From Phymatolithon calcareum (Eukaryota; Rhodophyta; Florideophyceae; Hapalidiales), in contig OZ345368.1 of the NCBI GenBank assembly GCA_977006965.1, forward strand, positions 124,001 through 188,000: a DNA stretch of 64,000 nucleotides, given 5' to 3'. Shown here one piece after another: positions 22,542-33,192 of the stretch (position 1 is the first letter of the stretch; each line of letters starts with the position of its first letter). Both the position numbers and the translations under genes were made by a program. Below the pieces are notes generated by a model, which worked only from the letters and a program-made list of their open reading frames with translations, was not told the DNA's origin and did no database searches.

Positions 22542-22678
22542 CTCGTACGAGCATACGTACTGTGAGAAATGTGTGAAAAAATGTCCGAACGCCATATTTA
22601 AACATATATTACGGTTAATGATCGTTTATAACGATCGTAATCATTACGCTCGTACAGTAAGACAGTACTTAGTACTGT
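22542..22678. repeat. Cluster of small palindromes and hairpins
   Basis: CTCGTACGAG (22542-22551), GATCGTT-TAT-AACGATC (22620-22636) and ACAGTAC-TTA-GTACTGT (22662-22678) lie within 140 nt. The sequence around them repeats CGTAC and ACAGTAC motifs in both orientations, as at the end of a foldback-type or MITE-like element. Confidence 0.6.
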
Positions 22679-23340
22679 TCCCATTGCTGAATTTCCCAAA
22701 ACGTTATCCACCTTTAATAGTACCCCCACACTCCAGCGATGGCGAACCGCTCCGTGCCGAAAAAAGAAGTGCTCGTTTATGAAACGGGTTCGAAATATTT
22801 CTCCCATTACACGATGCTCGAGATTTCCAGCCCATATCACACGGTACTAACAGTCAATAGATATTCTCCATCGCAAAAAACAATCGTCCAGATACAATCA
22901 TTGTCGCCAACTTGCCGTGCACACTACGAAATGCAATTCTTCTATTAACTTCGGCGGATTATGTTCGGGGAGATCGGCACTATATCACTCACGTGTGCTT
23001 ATATCCCGGTACTGATCACTGAAACAAGGCGTCCTGTGGAGACCGATGAACAAGCTCGAATCAATCCCAGGTATCAAGACGATCAAAGAGAAATCTTGGT
23101 CATTGATAACAGCTTTGATGCCGTCAAGCGCTACAAAAGGGTTGCGGTGATCTGAAAGCCCAAATATCTTAGGTTCGTCATTCAGTATGCTGTGAAGTCA
23201 CATTTCTGTGACCATTAGGCGCTTATGTTGGAGACTTAACTATAAACTATGCCCCGTTTTCACCGGGAAGATTCGGGCTCAGTTCCCGGCAAAATCGATT
23301 CTTACCGGGACTCAAATTTTCTGTTACTCAAACTGAGGTT
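22679..23340. other. Unassigned stretch
   Basis: Short forward frames (22739-22948, 22961-23155) lack recognisable motifs. Confidence 0.35.
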
Positions 23341-24030
23341 TTGGGAGCTTTTCAAACAGCTGCCCGATTCCATTTTCTTCAAAGCATTGCTACTCTCTCC
23401 AGTTATAGATCCCTACTAATCACGATAATAGAAGCCGGACAGCTCGGCTCCTGGCTTGACGATTGGAAAAGCTCTCTAGTTTTTCCAATACTCAAGAAAG
23501 GAGACCCGAGCGCCCCGGAAAGCCACAAGCCGTTTTCACGATTATCTCCTGCCCGCAAAATACTGGAATTAGCCGTGGATAAACTAATCCGTAAGGAAAA
23601 TATGGCTTTACGAGATCACAAATGAGATTCCAGTCTGGAAAAGGCACAGAACGGGCACTCCTCCAGTACACAGCATGCGTAAGACAAGGAAGGATAAAAA
23701 AGCCGTGCTTGACTTGAAATCAGCATTCGAGGGGGTCCGCGGGTCCCAAGATTGAAAGCTAATGCAAGAAGTCGACAAAAGATTTTCATCAAATCTTGCA
23801 TCGCTAGTCTCTCTCTCTCTACAGAGGACCATGTTCACTGTCATGAACGACGCAGGAGGAAACCAAGGGACAAGCGAGCGGGGAGTACCCCAAGGGTCCC
23901 CCATCAACGATTCCAATGCGAGCCTTGAACATGCTCACCGACGTCGTCATACTAATAACAAGGAATGAATAAGAGCTACAGAAAATGCTCAACGCATGCT
24001 CGAAATAGGCACAGTTCTATCGAGTGACGT
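23341..24030 (+). pseudogene. LINE reverse-transcriptase fragment
   Basis: The forward frame at 23341-23625 has 'LGSWLDDWKSSLVFPILKKG' and 'LSPARKILELAVD', equivalent to 'PLYKKGPPH' and 'LLSQARKIIDSALD' of the main LINE. A shifted frame near 23878-23905 keeps 'RGVPQGSP', the reverse-transcriptase motif between the catalytic aspartates. Frames change at least twice and the finger and thumb regions are missing. This is a dead insertion just upstream of the larger LINE. Confidence 0.8.
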
Positions 24031-25199
24031 GGTCGACCCGTACGTCTGATGAAAGAATTGAAATATATTTCTAAACTTTAATTATTGCAAGTGGACATCG
24101 AAGACCCGTAACCAGCAAGTAGTATAACACACACGAAACTAGAATCGGTTAGACTATACAGGATCTTGTACTAATTATGAGCATAGACTAAATTCGATCA
24201 TTACTGTCGTTGTAATATCATCCAGTAAATGGTTGCTGTTGTGTTAATCAGTTACCATTCATCACAATGAGCCTACTGTAAAATCGGAGAAGTGCACTCT
24301 AAGCTTTTCTCTCCGCCCCTTTCCATGAGAAGGGTTTTTGCAGCTAGGTAACAACAATAAATTGAGCTATGCGTGTGCGATATGAACAGAAGTACGGAGC
24401 GACAAGATAAGTAGCAACTGAAACGCACCTCACTGCATTTCCGAAGCGGCAGTGTCGGATGCAGCGCGTCCTAGTCGGTTGTGGGCAGTGGTTTCCTCAT
24501 CACCTCCACCTCATCGGGCGAAACAATCAGGAGCTTGAACGGACGGTGCGGCGTTGTCGAAGAAGAAGGGGAAGTGTGATGGGTGGACCTGCACGAGGAT
24601 CATGGACCCGAGAAGGGGGCGGAGAAGAGAAGTGAAGCGGCGTACTTTCCGAACCCCACACCGACGTCTTATGCAAAAGCCAAACCGGCCCCCCCACCTC
24701 AACAAATCCGCGCCCTGGAACGTGTCGGACGTGAGTTTGGAGACTATTGCTTTTCGGACGTGTGCCACTGAGGACCGGTATAGCGTAAGTGAAAGATTTA
24801 AGAAGAGCGGGGAGTTTTCGGAAACCAGTTGATGACTGATTTGCGCGGGAATGGATGCCGGTGAGATTAGACTGGGAATGATGTTTTTTGGAGATTCTCG
24901 CTCCGCTGCGAATCAGCGCCCAGATGGTCGCCGATTAGGCGATGGTCGTGTTGATAGGGCAAGCGTTTGGGTTGGGAGTCGTGCACTGGCAGCGGAGCTC
25001 AGTAGAAATCTTCTACAGTACCGTAGGGTAACGGGCCGGATCGGGAAGGTGGAATAAGTTTCCAATGTGTGCTGCAGCAAATTGGATCGGAAGTCGATTC
25101 AGTATGATAGGTTTCAGTATTGTGTAGACATTATTTAGAGAGATGTTTCGCATGGCGAGCTCATAGCAGTCATTAAAGTTGAATTTGGACGGGTCCCCT
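24031..25199. other. Unassigned stretch, possible LINE leader at its right end
   Basis: Overlapping forward frames at 24554-24832 and 24583-24771 encode basic and Pro/Ala-rich peptides without a recognised domain. The right part (about 24850-25200) could be the 5' untranslated region of the LINE that follows, but I found no defined 5' end. Confidence 0.35.
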
Positions 25200-25310
25200 A
25201 TATATTTTCAGCGCGGGAAAAGTTGGTGAAGAACGTTGCGAAACTCGGAACTTTCTCCACTAGCGGTGAGGCTGTCGCACAGCGCGTCAAAGCGGAGTTC
25301 TTGGGAAGAC

Positions 25311-27212
25311 ATGGGGACGCACGAACCACCCGATTCCGATCGGGAACCCCGGCGAGGAACTCGGAAGAAAAGCATCTCGCAGCGAAAGAAGGGATATTCG
25401 TCGGCGTCTCAAAAAGTATCAAAGAAAGGCAAATCTTTGAAACAAAAGGACACAGCACGAAAAGCAGCCGGACCACGGAAGAAGTCGATGGAATCGAATC
25501 GGTGCTCGCCAATTCTTACCCGCCTGCGATCCAGGAAGAATAGAAGAAGCGCCAGCCCAGTGAGCTCGATCGAAGAGTCCGACTCGGAAAGTGACCTTGA
25601 TCAATCTGAGGAGAGTTCAATTGATGACCTCGAGGAACTATGCGAGCTCGCGCACTTCGCAAACGCGATTCGCAGGCAAGCGAACGAAACTGTTGCCCGA
25701 GCGAGAGGCGTGCAGATTGAAGCGATGGAACAGGTAGGAGAGGACACGGAACCGGAACCGGAAAACGACTGCGGCCCGCAGCCTCAAGCCGAAGTTCACG
25801 TGTCAGAAATTAAAGAACGTTTCCTGAAGATAAGAGAAAGAGTCCGGTGCAACAAATGTGAAGTCAAAGGTCAGCTCATTTTACATGGCACGGCGTCCGG
25901 CGATGGAATCTCAACTATTTGCAAGGCGGGCAACTCCAGTACCCAAGGTAGAGTTGTTGCACTGGAGATAGAAATCGCAGAGCTGGCAGTGACCCTGGCC
26001 CAGGGAAGTGCGGATACCGATACCATACTGAAGAAAATTGACACAATGATGAAAACTTTGACTGAAGTGTGCGAACGGATGACCCTCGTAGAAGCACAAG
26101 TGAGAGCCATGCGCAGAAGTAATGAGTCTGAACATATTGAGAAGGGTGTCACACCGCACGAGACGCAACACCAAGACGTCTCGAGACGTGTTAACGTCTC
26201 ACCGGCGGCACACGAAGTTTCCTCCCGCAACCGGTCCGGACAAGAAAACAATTTTGGAGGTAATGATATGCCTGGTTTGCGAAAGAATACAGAGCGGATC
26301 CCACAGCCCGCACCTCTTTCGTATGCTGCAGTCGCAGCGCTCAACCGTCCGACACCGGCACATTTTGAAAGCCAGATCAGCTCGAAAGTGATCAAATTTT
26401 CAAATGCCATAAGGGGAAATATAACGAAAGCCCGCCCCAGTGAGATAGTTCCGCTCTATATCACAGGAATGGAAAGAATGGACGAAGTCGAGCTATACAA
26501 GGAAATGATTCAAGTGCTACCTGGAAGGGCGGTTCTAGGGATCTCGTTCATCGGAAAGTTCAGACTGGAAATCTTGACTAGTCAGCACTTTAGCGACAGA
26601 TTCTTGGCGACAATGAAGGCATCTGGGCTAAGGCACGAGAAAGAGTACCATCTCTTCAAAGATTCGGTATCCAAAAAGACAGTTCTTTCAGAACGAGATC
26701 GCGTAATGAAGAATTTATGGGCTATAAAGAAGAGAATGAAGAAATGCGCCGGATATACTGGAGACTTTCAGACACGAAAGTGGTACAGGAAAAACGAGAA
26801 GAGGGCAGAAGATGAGATAGAAGCCCTTGAGAAAGGGACTCCGAACGTGAGTCCGGTGGGTACCCACAGGCATTCTGATAGCGAAGTTAGAAGTATATCC
26901 GCGTGCAATGAGAGCGCAGAGTTTTCGAAAGACCCCACAGAAGGCATCGAACCACATCTGGCTTCGATGGCCATCGAAAGAGATGGAACTTTGATGGGTA
27001 GCCACGGGAATAGAGCAAGGGAAGACCTTGAACATTCCAACGACAATGCCGAATTGCAAGTGAAAAACCTGGACCCAGAAAAGAGCGTGATGAGTGAATC
27101 AACACCTAAGCCAAGCGTGAATGAAAATGATGTACCCAAGCATGAAGATATTTCCAACCCGATACCCACACCAGCATTGCACAGGGACGCTGAAGGAATC
27201 GAGATGTCATGA
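25311..27212 (+). CDS. LINE ORF1 protein
   Basis: An intact frame of 633 codons from the first ATG (the open frame reaches 25236 without one). The N-terminus is strongly basic ('RRGTRKKSISQRKKGYSS'), followed by a Ser/Glu/Asp-rich segment, a cysteine pair 'CNKCEVKGQLILHG', and a probable coiled coil around 'ILKKIDTMMKTLTEV'. Near 26440-26680 is an alpha/beta segment ('VPLYITGMERMDEVELYK') that could be an RRM-like RNA-binding fold. This arrangement fits LINE ORF1 proteins, which coat the RNA. Its stop codon overlaps the ORF2 start as ATGA (27209-27212). It is better preserved than ORF2, which is unusual for a dead copy. Confidence 0.75.
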   Translation: MGTHEPPDSDREPRRGTRKKSISQRKKGYSSASQKVSKKGKSLKQKDTARKAAGPRKKSMESNRCSPILTRLRSRKNRRSASPVSSIEESDSESDLDQSEESSIDDLEELCELAHFANAIRRQANETVARARGVQIEAMEQVGEDTEPEPENDCGPQPQAEVHVSEIKERFLKIRERVRCNKCEVKGQLILHGTASGDGISTICKAGNSSTQGRVVALEIEIAELAVTLAQGSADTDTILKKIDTMMKTLTEVCERMTLVEAQVRAMRRSNESEHIEKGVTPHETQHQDVSRRVNVSPAAHEVSSRNRSGQENNFGGNDMPGLRKNTERIPQPAPLSYAAVAALNRPTPAHFESQISSKVIKFSNAIRGNITKARPSEIVPLYITGMERMDEVELYKEMIQVLPGRAVLGISFIGKFRLEILTSQHFSDRFLATMKASGLRHEKEYHLFKDSVSKKTVLSERDRVMKNLWAIKKRMKKCAGYTGDFQTRKWYRKNEKRAEDEIEALEKGTPNVSPVGTHRHSDSEVRSISACNESAEFSKDPTEGIEPHLASMAIERDGTLMGSHGNRAREDLEHSNDNAELQVKNLDPEKSVMSESTPKPSVNENDVPKHEDISNPIPTPALHRDAEGIEMS

Positions 27213-30200
27213 TTTTTGGAAATAGAATATTATTTTCCACATTCAACGTGGGCGGCTCAGCGGAGACGCCCACGATGGTCGACCAATTAGTGAAAAAATT
27301 CCATATGCAAGTGGTTGGACTGACGGAGACGTTTCAGAAAGTAGACACGGCGATCAGGGTGAATTACGACCAAATTTGCGCAACCCGCCCCCAGGGGCCT
27401 GGGGAACGACCAAGAGGTGGAGTTGCTTTACTGACTAAGCCTGGAACTCCGACAAGAATTCTTGGGAAATTGGCTACACGAATGTTCCAGGTGGTAATTG
27501 CTAATGTAATGGACATTGCCGTCGCTGTTGTGTACATCTCCCCGCTTGCTAGTCACAAAGAATATGACGAATGTCTCAAATTCATTCACCAACACTGCAG
27601 AGAGAAGTCGCTAGTGATGGGCGACTTCAATGCAAGACATACGCTCTGGGACCGCGTGAGTAACTGGCGAGGAAACAAGGTTCTCTCGTGGGCTGCAAAG
27701 TTCAACTGGAGAGTAAGGACTGCAAAAAGTCCTTCTTTTGTCTCCAGACAGGGGAAGAGCAACATTGATATTTTCATGACAAAATGTTTAGAAGCAGAGG
27801 TACCTGAACTGGTCAACGGAATGTGAGAAGGCGTCACCGAACACATTCCGGTGGCAACGAGAGTCATCAACAACAGGATTATTCCTGGGAAAAGGCAGAC
27901 AGTTGTTTCTAAGTCCGCCAGGCGAAGCGCAGCAAAAGCAGCCAAGGCAAAAGAAGAAATGTCCAAGTGGGCGCCGATGATGCTGGAGCAAATGCAAGCC
28001 TGCAATCGCAAACAAGACTTGGAAAAATGGTACGAAAGGTTTTCGAAGAATCTTATACAGCCATGGACGTCCTCTAGGCCCAGGCCGTCATGATTCAAGA
28101 CCTTTTGGAACAATGAGCTCGACAAACTAGCCAAGGAGCGAACTCGATTGTACAAGATTTACAAAAGAACCGAGCTTGAAAATGACCGGCTTGCCCTCCG
28201 AGAAATTAAGACACAAATCCAAATGAAAGTAAGAAAAGCGAAACGTGAGCAGTTTGAAAGATACCTTGATGGAGTGGAAGAACTGGGTCCCACTGAGGTA
28301 GCCAACGTTGCAAGCAAAATTATGAAGTCAAAGACAAGGAGGAAAGGGTCGAACAAGGCAATCGGAGCTCGAGTACATCCAAGCAAATTCTCTGCGTATA
28401 TTTCTAATGGTTGCAAGGCTGACAAAGACTGGAATGTGCCACTAAAGGCTTTTACAGTCAACAGGGCAATGAGGCGGCACATTACTAGGGCATTCAACCG
28501 AGCACCAAAAGGGAAGGCGGTCGGCCCTGACGGAGTGGCAGTTGAAATGATGCATGCGAATAAGGAAGCCGGATTGAGTATATTGATAGCCTTATGGGAG
28601 ACATGTGGGAGGCTCAAATGTCTTCCGCGAGCGTGGCGTCAAGCTACTCTGATCCCTCTGTACAAGAAAGGCCCACCCCATGTTGCAGCGAACTACAGAC
28701 CTATATCGCTATTAAGTCAAGCCAGGAAAATCATCGATTCCGCACTCGACTCATACATAAGGGAAAACTACCGTTTCAACAGTGCTCAGCAAGGTTTCCG
28801 AAAAGACAAGAGCACATATATTGCGATACTCCGGGCAAAATGTGCCACGAAAGATGAGCATCCTTTTGTCGCGGTTCTTGACCTCTCTGCAGCATATGAC
28901 AGGGTGCCACGAGACATCCTCATGAAAAGAATCGAACAGAAGCTACCCGACGAAATAACAAGGATGGTGGCATATCTTCTGAAACCCTCGTGGGTTACGT
29001 CAGCAGGCGATGATACACGAACATGGTGCATTATCGATCGAGGAGTACCGCAAGGGTCCCCGCTGAGCCCGTGCCTGTACAATATATTCATGGATACATT
29101 CGCGGAAGCGGTCTCCAAGGTCCCCGGCGACGTCTCTGAAAGTCCAGCGCAACTGTTCGCTGACAAGGTTCGGCTGCAATCAAAAGATGGAGAAGGAATG
29201 CAGAAGCTACTTGATATAGCGACTTCCTGGGCGCAGGAAAATGGTATGAGCTGGAATACAAAGCCAGGAAAGAGCGAGATCCTTAAATACAAGGGACTCA
29301 GGAAACACATCTTCCACATTGCGGGTCGAGTTCTTCATCAAGCTTGGAGGTCTCGTATCTCGGTATAAGCATGAACCACAAAGGCGTAACAGACGACATG
29401 GCATTATCAAGAGTACGAAATGCAGTGCGGTGCATACACAAACTGCGGGATATTGGAGTCAATGTTCGAGGCTTTCAGCCTGTGACATGCATTAGAATCT
29501 TCAAGTCGCTTATTTTGCCAAAGTGGGAGTATGCACTCCACGTCACGCCTCTGACAAAGCGATTACAATCAGCAATCGAATCTGCAGAAGGTTTATTCTT
29601 CAAGTATGTTTTTGGGACATATGCCCAGCACCGCCATGGAAGAATGCGAGTTCTGTGCCGACTAGAACCACCTGCCATGAGGAGAAGACGCTAAGCAGAA
29701 AGGTTCTCTGCGAGTCTAGTGAAGCAAAAGAAGCGCCTCGACGAAGCAGATGAGTATTCTGGGAGAGATGAAGATATTAAGGAGGCAACCAAGGACATAG
29801 AGTGCCTCCAGAAATATGAAGATCAGCAGCAAGCTCTCGACAAAGCCAGGGAGGGCTCAGTCTCAAAGAAAGGACGACGAAACGAAAGCATTGAGTTATG
29901 GGCAGAGGAAGAAGAGGGAAGATCGCTCGAGATACCAACTGATTCGAACAAACTACCGATGGTTCTCCGCGTAAGAGAAAGGTCTACACGGTTGCGATGC
30001 CTACGGCTGATATTCAATAGAGCACCTCTTTGGAGAAAATCAGTACTTGGTGCATACTTCGGTGTCACAGCCGTGATTGAGATGGTCGCGCTCCAACGCA
30101 TTCTATCTTCATCCAAGATTAGTCCTGAAATTGAATATGAATGTAAGCGACTCACTGGAGCACTTGTTGGGAGAGAAATACGAATCAAGGATATACTGAA

Positions 30201-30216
30201 CAGTCAAACTACGTGA
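27209..30216 (+). pseudogene. LINE ORF2: APE endonuclease and reverse transcriptase, broken
   Basis: It begins with an APE-type endonuclease: 'LFSTFNVGG', 'GLTET', 'MGDFNARH' and 'SNIDIFM' are recognisable catalytic blocks. Reverse-transcriptase motifs follow: 'LIPLYKKG', 'YRPISLLSQARKI', 'AVLDLSAAYDRVP' and 'RGVPQGSPLSPCLYNIFMD'. The YADD box reads FADK (29156-29167), so one catalytic aspartate is lost. In-frame stops occur at 27824 (TGA) and 28091 (TGA), a frameshift near 29340, and a TAA at 29692. A C-terminal region after 29700 has a charged coiled segment and 'CLRLIFNRAPLW'. No RNase H domain was recognised. Confidence 0.85.
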
Positions 30217-30579
30217 GCTTAGAAAATCGTGCGAAAGCGGCGCTGTTACTCTTCAAGAGAGGCCTTGGGAGCTTTTAAAATAAATCAACACATATCCCCA
30301 TAGCAGTCATTGGCAGTTTTATATCCGCTTTTAAAATGGGATCGAACTGGTCCGTACGGAACTGAATGCGGGCACACAATCATCAACTGGATCGCTAAAC
30401 AATTTGGGATGGGAGAACATCCACATGCATTTGAGGGTGCCATACGCATAGTTGACGAGCTGTATTTTACCACGGCTGCTTTAGTAAGTAGGTGGAGGTA
30501 TTTCAGAAGGTGTTATGCGTCCATCTTGAAGAACGTCGGTACCTTTCTATGCGTATTCTACTAGCATCGAAGATTGTCA

Positions 30580-30740
30580 GTTAGCTTAATCAGAATGTCA
30601 TAGTATCATGTCAATGGCTCGATCCATCTCAGTTTCGTTTGTACCGGTCCATAAGGGTTTCTTCAGAATACTGTTGAGTGGTCTAACTGCCCATGTTCCT
30701 TGACTGCACTTTTGTTCAATAAAATTCAGTGGAGATCCGG
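30580..30740. repeat. Short dispersed repeat shared with 6470-6670
   Basis: This is the partner of 6470-6670, better preserved. The reverse strand is part of an open frame of 127 codons (30598-30981) that includes 'KRKxxVLCAG'-like basic sequence and ends in 'MDRAIDMIL'. The element type is unknown. Confidence 0.5.
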
Positions 30741-31084
30741 CGCAAAGGACTCTATGTTTTCTTTCTTTAATCCTCACTGCTTTGCGCAGTGCACCGTTCT
30801 TGGAAAATGTTTTTTCTTGCACGGTGTTCTTCTTGCTGCTTCCAGACTCAGTTCTCTCTTGAATAACAAAGTTTTCTATATCTTCCTGAACTTTAGGCAA
30901 GCTTCGTCTTAGCTTCGAGTTCAGGTGCGGTCGACGGAACTCCCATGGCAATATTTGACATATATTTATTTTTTTCTCCAATACTGCGTTTCACCTTTTC
31001 CCAACGTTGTGGTTGCGATGTCCTTTGGGACTTTCACTGCTGCTTTCGATACATGGATTGCGGTCGGTGTTGTGTGCGCAGCGT

Positions 31085-31405
31085 ACTCATATAATGGCCT
31101 GACACAAAAGAGAAGTAATGGAGTTATGAGCAAAGGAAAAATATTTACTGGGCAAGTACTTTGGTATCACAGCGGTAGTTGAGCTAGTTGTGCTCCAACG
31201 CATTTTATCAACATCCCAGGTGGACCCGAGCGTTGAGTATGAGTGCAGGAGAGTTACAAGTACACTTGTCGCAAGAGAAATACGAATCAAGAATGTCATA
31301 AATCATCAAAGTACGATGCCTTAGATAATTGTTCGAAAAGCGACCATTTCGCTCAAGATGACGCTTTAGGAGCTTCTAAAAAGAATAAACTTACTACATA
31401 TCCCC
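31085..31405 (+). pseudogene. LINE 3' tail fragment
   Basis: The forward reading 'YFGITAVVELVVLQRILSTS' parallels 'YFGVTAVIEMVALQRILSSS' at the end of the main LINE, and 'REIRIKNVINHQST' parallels 'REIRIKDILNSQTT'. It ends in 'aagaataaacttactacatatcccc'. It is a severely 5'-truncated insertion of a related LINE. Confidence 0.8.
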
Positions 31406-31499
31406 ACTGGCCTGATAAACGCCTTGATGAGCCTTATGCGTTTGTTCCGAGCTCTATCCTCTCGTTGTTATGCCTAAAGTACTCATGAGCAACACTAGA

Positions 31500-31846
31500 T
31501 CTTCCTGTCCCGTAATGCATGCACTCGCGCGCGGCACAGGATCCCCTCGGTTTCTGCGAGGGGACGCGCCCCGAAAGGGGAGTGCAGGAGGCAGAGTAAG
31601 CATTCGGGAAGCTGTAAGAACTGGCTTGGCCACATTCTTATAATGGACGAGCGCCGCCTGGTCCGTCAGGTGCTGATTCAATGCGTCAGACCAACACCTG
31701 AATCAATCTTTGGTGACCTACCTAGCCTAGACGTCCAAACCGCAGTCCAGCTCGCTAGCAATAGAATAGAGTGGAAAAAACTCAGACCTTCGAATCGCTG
31801 CTAGACGCATTAGGGGAAAAGGCAGAATGAATGAATGAATGAATGA
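31500..31846 (+). pseudogene. 3' end of a second LINE type with a (GAAT)n tail
   Basis: Forward frame near 31620-31790 reads 'LGHILIMDERRLVRQVLIQC' and 'GDLPSLDVQTAVQLASNR', typical of the extreme C-terminus of LINE polymerases. It differs from the other LINEs here. The 3' end is a clean GAAT repeat (31825-31846). Upstream, two GC hairpins stand side by side: CCCCTCG/CGAGGGG and CCCC-GAAA-GGGG (about 31540-31582). Confidence 0.65.
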
Positions 31847-31859
31847 GCAACACTTTTGC

Positions 31860-32055
31860 GCCTGCGCTTTTGAATCCGTCCAGAAGCCTATGGTCACGAA
31901 TTCAGTCTTGTCAATTGTCCTACCGAGATATTCTGCGGTGCTTTCCAATTCAATTTCCTCGCTCGCCAATAGGATCGGATTTCTAATCCTTCGACTCGGG
32001 AGTATGACTGAGCACTCTCGGTTCGACAAACCTGTGTCTATTCGGAGCATGCATT
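31860..32055 (-). pseudogene. LINE reverse-transcriptase fragment, opposite orientation
   Basis: The reverse strand encodes 'CSVILPSRRIRNPILLASEE' and 'ELESTAEYLGRTIDKTEF', the segment that follows the YADD box in non-LTR reverse transcriptases (the 'YLG' block). It abuts the (GAAT)n tail of the forward LINE fragment, so two LINE pieces meet head to tail across the microsatellite. Confidence 0.65.
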
Positions 32056-32939
32056 AACCATTTCCTGTTACTCACTGTCATTCGTCATAGGCGAGCATAT
32101 TCAAACGAGGGCTTCCTAGAGACGATTGCTATACGCATCTGCAGACGCCTGGGAAAAATTTTCGGATCCAAAGGGAGAGCTTGTCCCTTGGCAGGCCAAT
32201 TCATTGTATATTCGAGTGCCTCTTGCAAGTCATTCCTGTGAGCTGTATGAGCTGTGAGGTTTTTTTTAATTTTGGTTTTTCTAAATGTCCTGAGAAATAC
32301 TCAGGAGATTGTAAGGGAGATGTGTTTTTGCTGCTACTTTTCTTGTACCGCCCGCTACTCTCCTCGGATGCGCATAGGATGATTTTTATTTTGAGTCATA
32401 GCCCTAGCTGCGAAAACTATCCTCGTGGAAAAAGGTGGAGGAAAAAGCTTATAGACCAATTCTCCGATTTCGTGGTAGGCTCAAAATGATATTGACAAGT
32501 CTTCTATTCCATGTCGTCGTCGAAGACGGTTGTGAAGAACGATATTTGATCGATTGCTCTTGTCAGTCAGATTAGGCTCTTCTTCAGTTTGACGGTATGT
32601 TCTGAGGTACACCTCAGCATCGATTATGAGAACTGTATTACCAAATTGGAAGTCCTATGATCGGGGGAGACGACCCGGGAGATCGAAAGGAATTTTCCTC
32701 CTTTTGTTAGGAATAACGAATAGGTATTAAACCGTCGCACAAGTGATTCAGCTTAGGAAAGTATAGAACAGTGCATACTCCCAAGTGCGAGGACCTCGCT
32801 TGTGCTTTCGTAGCTACACCTGAAATTTCCATGGGGCTCTTTATTTAATACTGTTCTGCACATCCCCACGGCTCTTCGAATGAGGAAAATCATTGTACGA
32901 TTGTTACAAGACCGCAATACTGATGGTGCGTTAATCACA
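32056..32939. other. Unassigned stretch
   Basis: A forward open frame at 32181-32489 has no recognised motif. Bases 32397-32425 ('tagccctagctgcgaaaact') recur near the end of the window at 63972. Confidence 0.4.
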
Positions 32940-33192
32940 TTCTTTAAAATAGGTGCATACTTTAGTGTCACAGCCGTACTTGAGCTGGTCGCGCATTCTA
33001 TCTTCATCCAAGATTAGTCCTGAAATTGAATATGAATGTAAGCGACTTACTAGAGCTCTCGGTGGGAGAAAATACGAATGAAGGATATTCTGAATAGTCA
33101 AACTACGTTAGCTTAGAATGTCGTGCGAAAGAGGACCTGTTACTCTTGAAGAGAGGCTTTGGGATCATATAAAATAAATCAACACATATCCC
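32940..33192 (+). pseudogene. LINE 3' tail fragment
   Basis: It shares 'ggtgcatacttt(a/c)ggtgtcacagccgt'-type sequence with 30050-30075, 'atccaagattagtcctgaaa' with 30112, and the terminal 'aaaataaatcaacacatatccc' with 30277. The same LINE family as the main element, truncated and with a small deletion. A piggyBac element begins at its last base. Confidence 0.85.

Larger units (their letters stand above)
25200..30300 (+). mobile_element. Nearly full-length two-ORF LINE
   Basis: ORF1, an APE-type endonuclease, a reverse transcriptase and a 3' tail occur in that order without LTRs, the layout of APE-class non-LTR retrotransposons. The tail ends 'aaaataaatcaacacatatcccca' near 30300. Closely similar tails occur at 31405 and 33192. 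Stops, one frameshift and a changed catalytic motif make this copy immobile. The clade was not determined. Confidence 0.85.

Noticed and set aside
25871-27169. Reverse-strand ORFs under LINE ORF1
   Set aside because: They mirror the intact forward ORF1 and have no recognisable protein features.
31825-31846. CRISPR-like or satellite array
   Set aside because: It is a simple GAAT microsatellite forming a LINE 3' tail; no spacers are present.
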